Shown one piece after another: positions 29,471-35,437 of a stretch of DNA of 35,437 nt. The notes beneath the pieces were generated by a model. It ran no database searches and had not been told where the DNA came from. It worked only from the letters and a program-made list of their open reading frames with translations. Position numbers and translations under genes: made by a program. Each line of letters starts with the position of its first letter. Positions within the stretch are counted from its first letter, which is position 1. Origin of the DNA: a virus; IMG/VR virus record IMGVR_UViG_3300024520_000031, positions 1-35,437 of that record. One strand, 5' to 3'.

Positions 29471-29939
29471 AGGCGTAAATAAAGTTATCCTTGTAGGTAA
29501 TTTGGGCCAAGACCCGGAGGTCCGACATACTCCCGCAGGTCAAATTATCACAACAATAAGTATCGCAACCAGTGAAAGCTGGAAAGACAAAAATAGCGGT
29601 CAAACGCAAGAAAAAACTGAGTGGCATAGAGTTGTATTCTTTGGAAAGCTGGCAGAAATCGCAGGGGAGTATCTAAAGAAAGGCTCTCAGGTTTATGTTG
29701 AAGGGAAATTACAAACCCGCAAATGGCAGGATAAGCAGGGCCAAGATAGGTATACAACCGAGGTTATAGTCGATGGATTTGACGGTAAAATGCAAATGAT
29801 AGGCGGGAAAGGTGAAGAAAATAAACCTAATCCACAGCAAGCGCCACAACCACAACAAAGGAAAAAACCCGAGTCTCAAAACGAGCAGCAGGGCGGTATA
29901 GACTTCGATAGTTCGTTTGATGATGATATACCTTATTAA
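29460..29939 (+). CDS. ssb: Single-stranded DNA-binding protein
   Basis: Residues 1-108 form the OB fold: [20 protein letters not shown], then [43 protein letters not shown] and the [10 protein letters not shown] strand. A Gln/Pro-rich linker follows. The acidic tip is [12 protein letters not shown]. The last residue is Tyr where nearly all bacterial SSBs have Phe (DDDIPF), which may weaken or alter binding to host repair partners. The 159-residue length is standard. It works with ERF in annealing and with replication forks. Confidence 0.95.
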   Translation: MASRGVNKVILVGNLGQDPEVRHTPAGQIITTISIATSESWKDKNSGQTQEKTEWHRVVFFGKLAEIAGEYLKKGSQVYVEGKLQTRKWQDKQGQDRYTTEVIVDGFDGKMQMIGGKGEENKPNPQQAPQPQQRKKPESQNEQQGGIDFDSSFDDDIPY

Positions 29940-29948
29940 ATTAAATCA

Positions 29949-29979
29949 CTCGTCACTTACTAGCAAATGACGAGCTATT
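29949..29979. promoter_or_regulatory. Palindromic repeat, copy 1
   Basis: A 26-base near-palindrome (29949-29974) with 7-bp perfect arms CTCGTCA/TGACGAG is centred on CTAG. It is followed by CTATT. The 31-base element aligns with 30680-30710, sharing CGTCACTTACTAG exactly and about 23 of 31 positions overall. The rest of the gap up to 30077 shows no gene. It could be an operator for a dimeric regulator, or a weak terminator after ssb. Confidence 0.6.
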
Positions 29980-30077
29980 TCTAATTGTGGTTAGTGGTAG
30001 GTGGTTATCGAACCCATTTATTAACCCGCATGAAACCCACTAGATTAGCTATCTATAAATATTGAGAGGGCAAGAAA

Positions 30078-30476
30078 ATGAAACAAACTCAATTAATAAG
30101 GTTTGGCGATTATACCGATATTCAGAAGTCAAGAGCGGCCGAGTTCATACTTAACTTATGTATTGACCAAAAAAACGAATACAGAATTACGGTTGAGAAA
30201 TACAAAGAAAATAAAACCTCTGAGCAATTAGGTTATTATTGGACAGCAATCATTCGAGTTTGTATGGATTGGCAAGGGTTAGCTAAAGATGACGCTGATG
30301 TCTGGTTAAAGGAAAAATGCGCTATCCCTAGAATTATCACAATAATGGGCGAAACATTCGAAATTCGTGCGTCGATTGCTAAGATGAAAATTGACGAAAT
30401 GTCACGGTACATTGACGATTGCGTAAATTTCATGGGTACTCATGGGCAATATACACCGCCACCAACGAGGCGGTAA
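30078..30476 (+). CDS. NinB-like recombination protein
   Basis: The 132-residue protein has an RITVEKYKENKTSEQLGYYW segment (about 36-55), then VCMDWQGLAKDDADVWLKEK and ITIMGETFEIRASIAKMKIDEM (about 93-114), ending in a Tyr/Pro-rich tail. The layout resembles NinB (lambda Orf) type recombination mediators that bind SSB and single-stranded DNA. Its neighbours are SSB and NinG, as in lambdoid nin regions. Similarity is partial, so the call is tentative. A TATAAA word at 30053 is a weak -10 candidate. Confidence 0.5.
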   Translation: MKQTQLIRFGDYTDIQKSRAAEFILNLCIDQKNEYRITVEKYKENKTSEQLGYYWTAIIRVCMDWQGLAKDDADVWLKEKCAIPRIITIMGETFEIRASIAKMKIDEMSRYIDDCVNFMGTHGQYTPPPTRR

Positions 30477-30478
30477 TA

Positions 30479-30658
30479 ATGAAATCAGAATCTCAATATA
30501 TCCTAACTAGAATGGACTGCGACTTAAAGAGAGTTATGGAGTTGTGTATTTTAGCCAAACTAGATAGCAATGACGTTCGACGGGTCGGGACCAGCTTAAA
30601 CGCATTATCTAAAGAGTTAAAGCTTTTCACAAGGCAGGTAAAGCGGGCAAAAGTATAG
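30479..30658 (+). CDS. Small helical protein, 59 aa
   Basis: I start at ATG 30479, two bases after the previous stop; the longer frame from 30419 would run 58 bases back into the NinB-like gene and is less likely. The protein is helical, with a basic C-terminus (LFTRQVKRAKV). It is encoded between the NinB-like gene and the second palindromic repeat. The function is unknown. Confidence 0.55.
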   Translation: MKSESQYILTRMDCDLKRVMELCILAKLDSNDVRRVGTSLNALSKELKLFTRQVKRAKV

Positions 30659-30665
30659 GCGCCTA

Positions 30666-30717
30666 CAATATTCAATAGCACGTCACTTACTAGTAAGTGT
30701 CAAACTATTGAATATTG
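30666..30717. promoter_or_regulatory. Palindromic repeat, copy 2, in a long hairpin
   Basis: The core CACTTACTAGTAAGTG (30684-30699) is a perfect 16-base palindrome. It is enclosed by 13-bp inverted-repeat arms at 30666-30678 and 30705-30717. The core plus flanks align with the element at 29949-29979. The hairpin is followed by A-rich, not T-rich, sequence, so it is not a + strand intrinsic terminator. It sits 20 bases before the NinG start and may be an operator or cruciform. Confidence 0.65.
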
Positions 30718-30737
30718 AATGAAAAAAAGGTGTGACA

Positions 30738-31343
30738 ATGGATAGAAAAGAAGTAAAAACCAAACCATGCCCTATTTGTGGAGATACCAATTTTAAAAAG
30801 TGGTCGACAACACAAAGAGTCTGCGGGGCTATAGTTTGCGCTTTGGAGTGGAACAGGCAAAAAGACAGGCAAAAAACAGCAAAAAAAGCCAGAGCCGATC
30901 TAGTCGCATTCAAAGGAAATGATTTATCTTGGCAGCACAAGCAAACTCAAAAATCATTTAATAAACTTAGAAAGCTGCAAGAGTTTAAATGGTTTAGTGA
31001 TCGAGGGTTAGAACCAGTATGTATCTCATGCGGAGGTAAAAACATGGATTGGTGCTGCGGTCATTATAAAACGGTTGGCTCTCAAGGTTCGTTACGGTAC
31101 GATTACGACAACACGAAATTACAATGTAATCGATATTGTAATAAAGGATTGAGCGGAAATATCAACGGCAATCGAACCAGCCGAGGGTATTTAATAGGGC
31201 TGCATGATAGATTTGGCAAAGAGGAAGCAGAAAGAATAATACTTTATTGCTCAAAGGATAATGTTAAAAAGTGGACTTGTGAAGAATTAGGAGAAATGCG
31301 GAAGTTATTCAATAGGGAGATTAGAGAGCTAGAATCAATTTGA
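30738..31343 (+). CDS. ninG: NinG (Rap) recombination nuclease
   Basis: I start at ATG 30738; a GTG at 30732 is too close to the AAGG ribosome-binding site. The protein matches NinG/Rap: KPCPICG (C11, C14) and RVCGAIVC form an N-terminal zinc region, followed by a Lys-rich helix. The second half has CISCGGKNMDWCCGHYKTVGSQGSLRYD and then LQCNRYCNKGLSGN, an HNH-like zinc-bound nuclease. Lambda Rap cleaves Holliday junctions and D-loops. At about 200 residues it is standard. Its TGA overlaps the next promoter's -35 box. Confidence 0.92.
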   Translation: MDRKEVKTKPCPICGDTNFKKWSTTQRVCGAIVCALEWNRQKDRQKTAKKARADLVAFKGNDLSWQHKQTQKSFNKLRKLQEFKWFSDRGLEPVCISCGGKNMDWCCGHYKTVGSQGSLRYDYDNTKLQCNRYCNKGLSGNINGNRTSRGYLIGLHDRFGKEEAERIILYCSKDNVKKWTCEELGEMRKLFNREIRELESI

Positions 31344-31368
31344 ACAGAAGGCATAAGTTCATTATAAT
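31340..31368 (+). promoter_or_regulatory. Promoter of lysis genes
   Basis: TTGAAC (31340-31345) and TATAAT (31363-31368) are exactly 17 bases apart. Transcription would start near 31375, about 25 bases before the first lysis-region gene. The -35 box overlaps the ninG stop. Confidence 0.75.
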
Positions 31369-31399
31369 AAGTATAACTTTTAATCTAAAATAGAATATT

Positions 31400-31738
31400 A
31401 TGGAATACGCCGAATTATTACATTATCTAGCAGAGGGGTTAATATTAATTCTCGCTTTTAATGTTAGAGTGCTTTTTTTACGCATAGATAAAAACGAGGA
31501 TAAACACGTCGAGCTAACAAAGGATATGATTAGAGCACATAAAGGATTTGAGGCACAGCTTGCTAAATTGAGAGAAGATATGCACCGTGAACTAAAGGCG
31601 GTATATTCTCACTCTGATGGATTAGTGGAGAAATTACGAAACGAGATTAACGATCAAGGTCGGGCAATACGCGCAGAAATGCGGGAGAATTCCGACAAAG
31701 TGCAAGAGTTAATCATTAAATCGGTCCATCCAAAATGA
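31400..31738 (+). CDS. Membrane-anchored coiled-coil protein, 112 aa
   Basis: One transmembrane segment (about 8-28, LAEGLILILAFNVRVLFL) is followed by a long charged helix (about 30-105), probably a coiled coil facing the cytoplasm. It has little ribosome-binding sequence and follows a promoter closely. As first gene of the lysis block it could be a holin partner, an antiholin or an exclusion protein. No family is recognised. It overlaps the DUF5675 gene by four bases (ATGA). Confidence 0.6.
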   Translation: MEYAELLHYLAEGLILILAFNVRVLFLRIDKNEDKHVELTKDMIRAHKGFEAQLAKLREDMHRELKAVYSHSDGLVEKLRNEINDQGRAIRAEMRENSDKVQELIIKSVHPK

Positions 31739-32115
31739 TACGACTAAGGCGGTGGGGCAACCCAGATTGCACAGTGGGGCGGTTATTCTTTGAGAATTTT
31801 CAATGCTTCACGCTCGAAAAGCCTTGGTTAGACAATCAAGAAAACATTTCTTGCATTCCCGTCGGGGAATATTGCTATTATAGCCGCACAAGCACAAGAA
31901 ACGGCAAAGTCCTACAATTGGAAAACGTAGAAGACCGTACTTCAATACAAATTCATGCCGGTAATTACATTAACCAAACTCAAGGTTGCATACTTGTAGG
32001 CGATTCGATTAGATTATTAAATAATGATAAAATACCGGATGTGGCGAACTCACGAAATACTTTAACCAATTTATTGGAATTGGCCGGAAAGAGTGGAGTT
32101 ATTCAAATAAGATGA
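31735..32115 (+). CDS. DUF5675 protein, candidate endolysin
   Basis: The 126-residue protein shows the DUF5675 signature: VGRLFFENFQCFTLEKPW (14-31), IPVGEY (41-46) and IQIHAGNYINQTQGCILVGD (71-90). The H74...C85 arrangement with GC resembles the catalytic His-Cys of L,D-transpeptidase folds. No lysozyme, amidase or other standard endolysin is seen in the genome. It sits between a membrane protein and a holin-like gene, so it is the best candidate for the peptidoglycan-acting lysis enzyme. It has no signal peptide, so release would need a holin. Confidence 0.72.
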   Translation: MIRLRRWGNPDCTVGRLFFENFQCFTLEKPWLDNQENISCIPVGEYCYYSRTSTRNGKVLQLENVEDRTSIQIHAGNYINQTQGCILVGDSIRLLNNDKIPDVANSRNTLTNLLELAGKSGVIQIR

Positions 32116-32309
32116 AGCACTTAAAAAAATGCCATAAATCAAAAACGATGCGTTTGGCCGCTATACTGGCAATTACAGCAACAACGCTAGAATACTTTCC
32201 TATACTTAAAGCCTTTCTAGGTGAGAATTACCAACCAGCATTATTCGTACTTTCTGTTACCGTTGCGGTTCTAAGGTTTTATACTGACAGGCCACTGGCC
32301 GAAAAATGA
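32112..32309 (+). CDS. Holin-like membrane protein, 65 aa
   Basis: After a strongly basic start (MKHLKKCHKSKTMR) come two hydrophobic segments (about 14-34 and 43-59), with the short tail RFYTDRPLAEK. Size, charge and topology fit small two-TM class II holins of lysis cassettes, and RFxTDRPL-type tails occur in phage holin families. It overlaps the DUF5675 gene and the i-spanin gene by four bases on each side, so the three are coupled. Confidence 0.7.
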   Translation: MKHLKKCHKSKTMRLAAILAITATTLEYFPILKAFLGENYQPALFVLSVTVAVLRFYTDRPLAEK

Positions 32310-32542
32310 TTGATAATATTAAGAGGTATTTAAAATTAGGCTTGGCGGTAGTTGCCAGTGTTTTCTATTTAATGATTAAATCCAAAAATAAGAAAATCGA
32401 TAAGCTAGAAAAGGATAACGCGGTAAAACAAAAAAAGATTGATATCGATGAAGCCATGACAGCCGCCGAGGTTGTGGCGCGCGAACGTGCAATTATTGAA
32501 AAAGAGAAAAATGACGGGGTAGATTGGCGTGATAAAATATAG
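32306..32542 (+). CDS. Rz-like i-spanin
   Basis: The 78-residue protein has an N-terminal membrane anchor (about 10-25, LGLAVVASVFYLMI) followed by a charged periplasmic coiled-coil helix (KKIDKLEKDNAVKQKKIDID). It would span from the inner membrane and bind its o-spanin partner to fuse inner and outer membranes at lysis. It is short compared with lambda Rz but within the range of phage spanins. It overlaps the Rz1-like gene by 14 bases. Confidence 0.8.
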   Translation: MIDNIKRYLKLGLAVVASVFYLMIKSKNKKIDKLEKDNAVKQKKIDIDEAMTAAEVVARERAIIEKEKNDGVDWRDKI

Positions 32543-32774
32543 CTTAATACTTTTACTTTCTGGATGCGCTTCAATTAATCTGGTTGCCGTTCATCGACCA
32601 CTTAATCTTGATAATCCTTGCAACTTTGAAAAATTTACAGAGCATGAAAAAACCTCAATGATTAAAATGGTCGGTCAAAAAATAGCTAGAAATCAGGAGA
32701 ATTGCAGAATCACGCAAAGGATGAACGACGACATTTTAAAAGAACATAACAAGGAACACGACAATGATTTATAA
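32529..32774 (+). CDS. Rz1-like o-spanin lipoprotein
   Basis: The start is GTG 32529, inside the i-spanin gene in another frame. The signal peptide MIKYSLILLLSG ends in a lipobox LLSGC with lipidated Cys13. The mature part (about 69 residues) is a periplasmic helix-rich domain. This is the hallmark overlapped Rz/Rz1 arrangement and proves a Gram-negative host with an outer membrane. It overlaps the next gene by 11 bases. Confidence 0.83.
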   Translation: MIKYSLILLLSGCASINLVAVHRPLNLDNPCNFEKFTEHEKTSMIKMVGQKIARNQENCRITQRMNDDILKEHNKEHDNDL

Positions 32775-33147
32775 TTTAATTGAAACAGCGACAGGCAGAA
32801 ATCACAGCCAAACCACAGTCCCAATTTTAGCCCCAATGGCGGGCTTCCATGTTGTAGAAACCGCCGATAATGTTGGCGCATGGAATGAGCAAACCCTACA
32901 ATTTGACCCATACCCAATAAATAAAAAATCACAAAAAGCAGCTTTTTTTAAGCGGGTCGGTATTAGCTTGTTCGGCAAAGTAGTTATCGCGTCAAAAAAT
33001 GACATCGAAATAGAGATATTGCTAGGCTACATTAACGGCTTAGATATTGTTGACTTTGATGATCCCGAGTTTGTATATGCTTTAGAGCTATTAGTAACAA
33101 AGGGTATCTGGACTGAGGAAGAGAAAGACGGTGTTCTAAATGTCTGA
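32764..33147 (+). CDS. Hypothetical late protein, 127 aa
   Basis: The protein has an N-terminal Ser/Thr/Pro-containing strand region, with AGFHVVETADNVGAWNEQTLQFDPYP at about 25-50, then helices (KKSQKAAFFKRVGISLFGKVV) and an acidic tail. A mixture of a Trp/Pro-rich opening and a helical body recalls small tail-fibre assembly or baseplate accessory proteins, but no family is recognised. It overlaps the neighbouring genes on both sides, joining the lysis block to the late structural genes. Confidence 0.6.
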   Translation: MIYNLIETATGRNHSQTTVPILAPMAGFHVVETADNVGAWNEQTLQFDPYPINKKSQKAAFFKRVGISLFGKVVIASKNDIEIEILLGYINGLDIVDFDDPEFVYALELLVTKGIWTEEEKDGVLNV

Positions 33148-33970
33148 CTTTAGCTTAGTGGGCGGCGGTGCGGATTGCCTTGAGGCTGGATTTGATTATT
33201 CGGCCACCTTACCGACCATAATCACCGGCTCGGCAACAAGTAATGAGGTTGGGGCGTATGTTGAACTATTATCAGCAGCAAGTAATGACGCGCCAAGCGC
33301 CGGAGTTATTGTTACCTGTAAGGTTCCCGTTGCAGCGACTCAAGGAGATATTTTTATAAATATTGCAATTGGTGACGCTGGTAGTGAGCAGGACATTATA
33401 AGTAATTTGTGGCTACCAAGCCAACAAGCGTCAGAAATAGGAACTTATGTTTTTAATTTTCCCATTTCGGTTCCTAGCGGCGTTAGGATTTCAGCCAACC
33501 TACAAGGAAGTACGACAGCTAAAACTTACGGTGTTAATTTAAGCCTAGTTAGAGGGAGCTTAAACGCCAACTCTTTGCGGGTCGTAGATACCATTGGCGC
33601 AAACCTAGCGACTACGGACGGGGTGACAGTTAACACATCAGCGACGATTAACACGTTTGGGTCATGGACAGAAATCACACCATTAGCCCCGGAAGCTTAC
33701 AAAGGGTTCATAGTTGCGGCACATAAAGTCGATGGCTCAATGTCTGATATGAACCAAACTTACCAGATTGCACTAGGCAGCTCAGGAAATGAGGAAGTGA
33801 TTTATTCAGGCCATACAATCAGACCTACATCTATTGAACTGGTAGTAGGCTCAATATCGCCATTCATACCTGTTAGTATTGCGTCAGGCGTCAGAATATC
33901 AGCAAGGGTCCAATCGACGAGTACCAACGCCGATGGAAATTTAGATTTTGTAATTTATGGGATACGATAA
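33140..33970 (+). CDS. Beta-rich virion protein with duplicated domain
   Basis: The 276 residues form two similar halves (about 1-130 and 145-276). Each holds a W-or-F strand, an IxIAxGxxGxE/Q-type strand (INIAIGDAGSEQDII; QIALGSSGNEEVIYS) and an (P/S)xSxxSGVRISAxxQ(G/S)(S/T) strand. This points to a duplicated beta-sandwich, usual for decoration or fibre-associated proteins. No enzymatic motif is visible. Its stop overlaps the next ATG. Confidence 0.6.
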   Translation: MSDFSLVGGGADCLEAGFDYSATLPTIITGSATSNEVGAYVELLSAASNDAPSAGVIVTCKVPVAATQGDIFINIAIGDAGSEQDIISNLWLPSQQASEIGTYVFNFPISVPSGVRISANLQGSTTAKTYGVNLSLVRGSLNANSLRVVDTIGANLATTDGVTVNTSATINTFGSWTEITPLAPEAYKGFIVAAHKVDGSMSDMNQTYQIALGSSGNEEVIYSGHTIRPTSIELVVGSISPFIPVSIASGVRISARVQSTSTNADGNLDFVIYGIR

Positions 33971-34293
33971 TGGCGATAATAGCAAGCGGAACACTGACAC
34001 CAGCAGGAGCAGGCGAAGAACAATTTAATGGCGCAGATATAACCACTACAGGTGCACTGGTTATTTATGTCGATTTAAGTTCAATGATTTTAGGTGATCA
34101 TGTGATCATTAAGGCTAAGCGAAATGTTTTAATTGGTGGTACTGTTAGAACGGTATTCGAAGGGAGTTACGCGCATACTGGAAATGGTATTATTGCGTCA
34201 ATCCCCCTTAACAACGAGTTCGACGCATCATTTACAGTGGAGTATAAGGCAGGAACACCAACCGCGCTACCGTGGTCTATTGAGTCCCTATAA
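33970..34293 (+). CDS. Small beta-rich virion-type protein, 107 aa
   Basis: The protein is almost all strands (IIASGTLTPAGAGEEQFNG, TTGALVIYVDLS, and so on) with Gly/Thr turns, resembling a beta-sandwich or jelly-roll domain of virion accessory proteins. It starts in a TAATG overlap and is followed immediately by the next ATG. A structural role is inferred from the neighbouring gene types. Confidence 0.58.
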   Translation: MAIIASGTLTPAGAGEEQFNGADITTTGALVIYVDLSSMILGDHVIIKAKRNVLIGGTVRTVFEGSYAHTGNGIIASIPLNNEFDASFTVEYKAGTPTALPWSIESL

Positions 34294-34959
34294 ATGAGCA
34301 TAAGGCATACAGCGTTTTTTGTTTCTGAGGTTGACGGCTCCCCCGCTATTTTACCCCAAGGGCTAGCCAATGAGGTAAGTCTTAGCGAGCCAACAGTAAC
34401 CCAAGGCCATGTATTATCGACCGATAGTGGTAGTCAAGCACAATTAATTGAGCAATCAATCTTAACTCAAAATAGCGCGTTATCGGTTAATGCTATAGGG
34501 CAACCCCAAACTATTGAACAATCTTTATTAGCACAAAATCATATTTTACTGGTTAACGCCCTCAATCAAATACAATTAATTGATGAACCAATATTATCGA
34601 TTGCGGGAGCTTTAACCGTACAGGGGATAATTCAAGACCAATCAGTATCAATCGCCACAATTATACAAAAACATTTTTTGACTACTGATAATTTAACTCA
34701 ATCACAAATAATTGAAAACGTCACACTAAGCAGCGGGCCGTCAATTGTTGTAAGTAACATTGAGCAATCGCAATCAGTATCTGAACCAAGCATAACTCAG
34801 TTAAATATTTTGGTTGTTGACGATATAAGCAACGCCCAAATATTAGGCGCAGTCAATTTTGGTAGTGTAGTGGTTGGGTATATGAAAGGCGAACTTTCTA
34901 TTATTTCAGCCCATAATGGCGTATTATTGGTGACAAACGCTACAACGGGCAAATTCTAA
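34294..34959 (+). CDS. Virion-type protein with seven 22-residue repeats
   Basis: From residue 29 to 182 the protein consists of seven consecutive 22-residue units (29-50, 51-72, 73-94, 95-116, 117-138, 139-160, 161-182), with a partial eighth. Each unit has a hydrophobic x-I-x-E/Q strand, a turn with L-x-Q, a second strand (I/L-L-x-V) and an ending x-Q-x-Q. The fixed period with alternating small hydrophobics suggests a beta-solenoid or stacked beta-hairpins. Similar repeats occur in phage tail or capsid fibre proteins. The last 35 residues are a separate hydrophobic beta cap. Confidence 0.68.
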   Translation: MSIRHTAFFVSEVDGSPAILPQGLANEVSLSEPTVTQGHVLSTDSGSQAQLIEQSILTQNSALSVNAIGQPQTIEQSLLAQNHILLVNALNQIQLIDEPILSIAGALTVQGIIQDQSVSIATIIQKHFLTTDNLTQSQIIENVTLSSGPSIVVSNIEQSQSVSEPSITQLNILVVDDISNAQILGAVNFGSVVVGYMKGELSIISAHNGVLLVTNATTGKF

Positions 34960-34977
34960 CTTTAAGGAGCTTATAAA

Positions 34978-35346
34978 ATGGCTAAAAGAATACCAGACTC
35001 TAATATTGATTTAATGTTAGATATCACAGAAGGGGATAGCGTTCATGTTTGTAGCGCAGAACCCACAACTTACACCGAAGCGGTAACTACTTTTAATTTA
35101 GCAACCGAAGCCATAACAGGCGGCAATTATACCAAAGCTGATGGCGATGTCAGTGGACGAAAAAATACTTTAACTCCGGGGACGGCTGCGAGTATCACAG
35201 CAACCGGAACAGCCAACCATGTGGCAGTAACCACTTTATCAGGAACAGTACTTGAATTAGTAACGACTTGTACACCACAGGCGCTAACTTCGGGCGGGAC
35301 CGTTGATATTGGTGCTTTTGCTCACGAAATACAGGACGCCAGCTAA
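34978..35346 (+). CDS. Small virion protein, 122 aa
   Basis: The protein opens AKRIPDSNIDLMLDITEGDSVHVCSAEP and continues with Thr/Ala/Gly-rich strands. This is a pattern I associate with short conserved structural proteins near phage fibre or capsid genes. An AAGGAG ribosome-binding site lies 10 bases upstream. In the circular genome it is followed directly, by a TAATG overlap, by the 36-245 gene. Confidence 0.66.
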   Translation: MAKRIPDSNIDLMLDITEGDSVHVCSAEPTTYTEAVTTFNLATEAITGGNYTKADGDVSGRKNTLTPGTAASITATGTANHVAVTTLSGTVLELVTTCTPQALTSGGTVDIGAFAHEIQDAS

Positions 35347-35437
35347 TGACTATCAAACGATTTGAAGTAATGGAAGACCCAAGCTTTTCACATAATGGTG
35401 ATACTTTTTACCTAGGCGATATCCGAAGCCATGAAGA
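35311..35437. repeat. Terminal overlap, right copy
   Basis: This is identical to bases 1-127. It contains the end of the 34978-35346 gene and the first 92 bases (35346-35437) of the 36-245 gene, which is cut by the window end. Remove one copy to obtain the 35,310-bp circle. Confidence 0.95.

Overview
The window is a complete tailed-phage (siphovirus) genome assembled as a circle. Its last 127 bases (35311-35437) are identical to its first 127, so the unique genome is 35,310 bp and the ends are arbitrary. Every gene I can support lies on the + strand, densely packed with stop/start overlaps (TAATG, ATGA, GTGA, TTGA). The DNA is AT-rich. The host is almost certainly Gram-negative and probably a gammaproteobacterium: there is a nested i-spanin/o-spanin pair with a lipobox, an E. 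coli-type A AAA AAG frameshift site, sigma70-like TTGAnn/TATAAT promoters, and ERF, NinB-like and NinG recombination genes. I see no integrase, no CI-like repressor, no DNA polymerase, no helicase, no tRNA and no CRISPR array.

Late region (33140 across the junction to 18513). Small virion or accessory proteins (33140-35346, 36-763) lead into the packaging and head module: TerS, TerL, DUF4055 portal, minor head protein, scaffold and major capsid protein. The capsid gene is flanked by its own promoter-like element, a hairpin leader and a strong terminator. The neck and tail module follows: connector, stopper, gp10-like, tail terminator, tail tube, tail chaperones with a -1 programmed frameshift (gpG/gpGT type), a 649-residue tape measure, a 1116-residue fibre-like protein with four lectin-like repeats, a Dit-like protein, and a 785-residue tip protein ending in a polyglycine domain likely to bind the receptor.

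Early region (18514-31343). It opens with a promoter whose -35 and -10 boxes lie inside a 12-bp-arm inverted repeat, followed by a ribbon-helix-helix protein that is the natural candidate to bind it. After several tiny genes comes a strong promoter and structured leader, then a DUF1376-type initiator with iteron-like repeats inside its gene and a helicase-loader-like protein, so replication probably borrows the host helicase and polymerase. Next is a dense modification block with four DNA methyltransferases (two beta-class m4C/m6A enzymes in tandem, a Dam-type enzyme and a C5-cytosine enzyme) and no cognate restriction enzyme. This looks like self-modification against host restriction. Inserted among them are a REP-like repeat pair, a secreted VasI-like protein and a free-standing HNH-AP2 endonuclease. 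The block 28267-31343 is a recombination module: ERF annealing protein, Gp157, SSB, NinB-like and NinG.

Lysis region (31340-32774): a promoter, a membrane/coiled-coil protein, a DUF5675 protein as endolysin candidate, a holin-like protein and overlapping Rz/Rz1-like spanins.

The most promising unexplained features are two promoter-proximal RNA leaders (20241-20317 and 26653-26727) that share ordered sequence words and a comparable fold, the palindromic repeat pair around 29949 and 30680, the methyltransferase cassette with a 24-bp repeat at both starts, the RHH operator, and the apparently decayed gene at 6795-6955.
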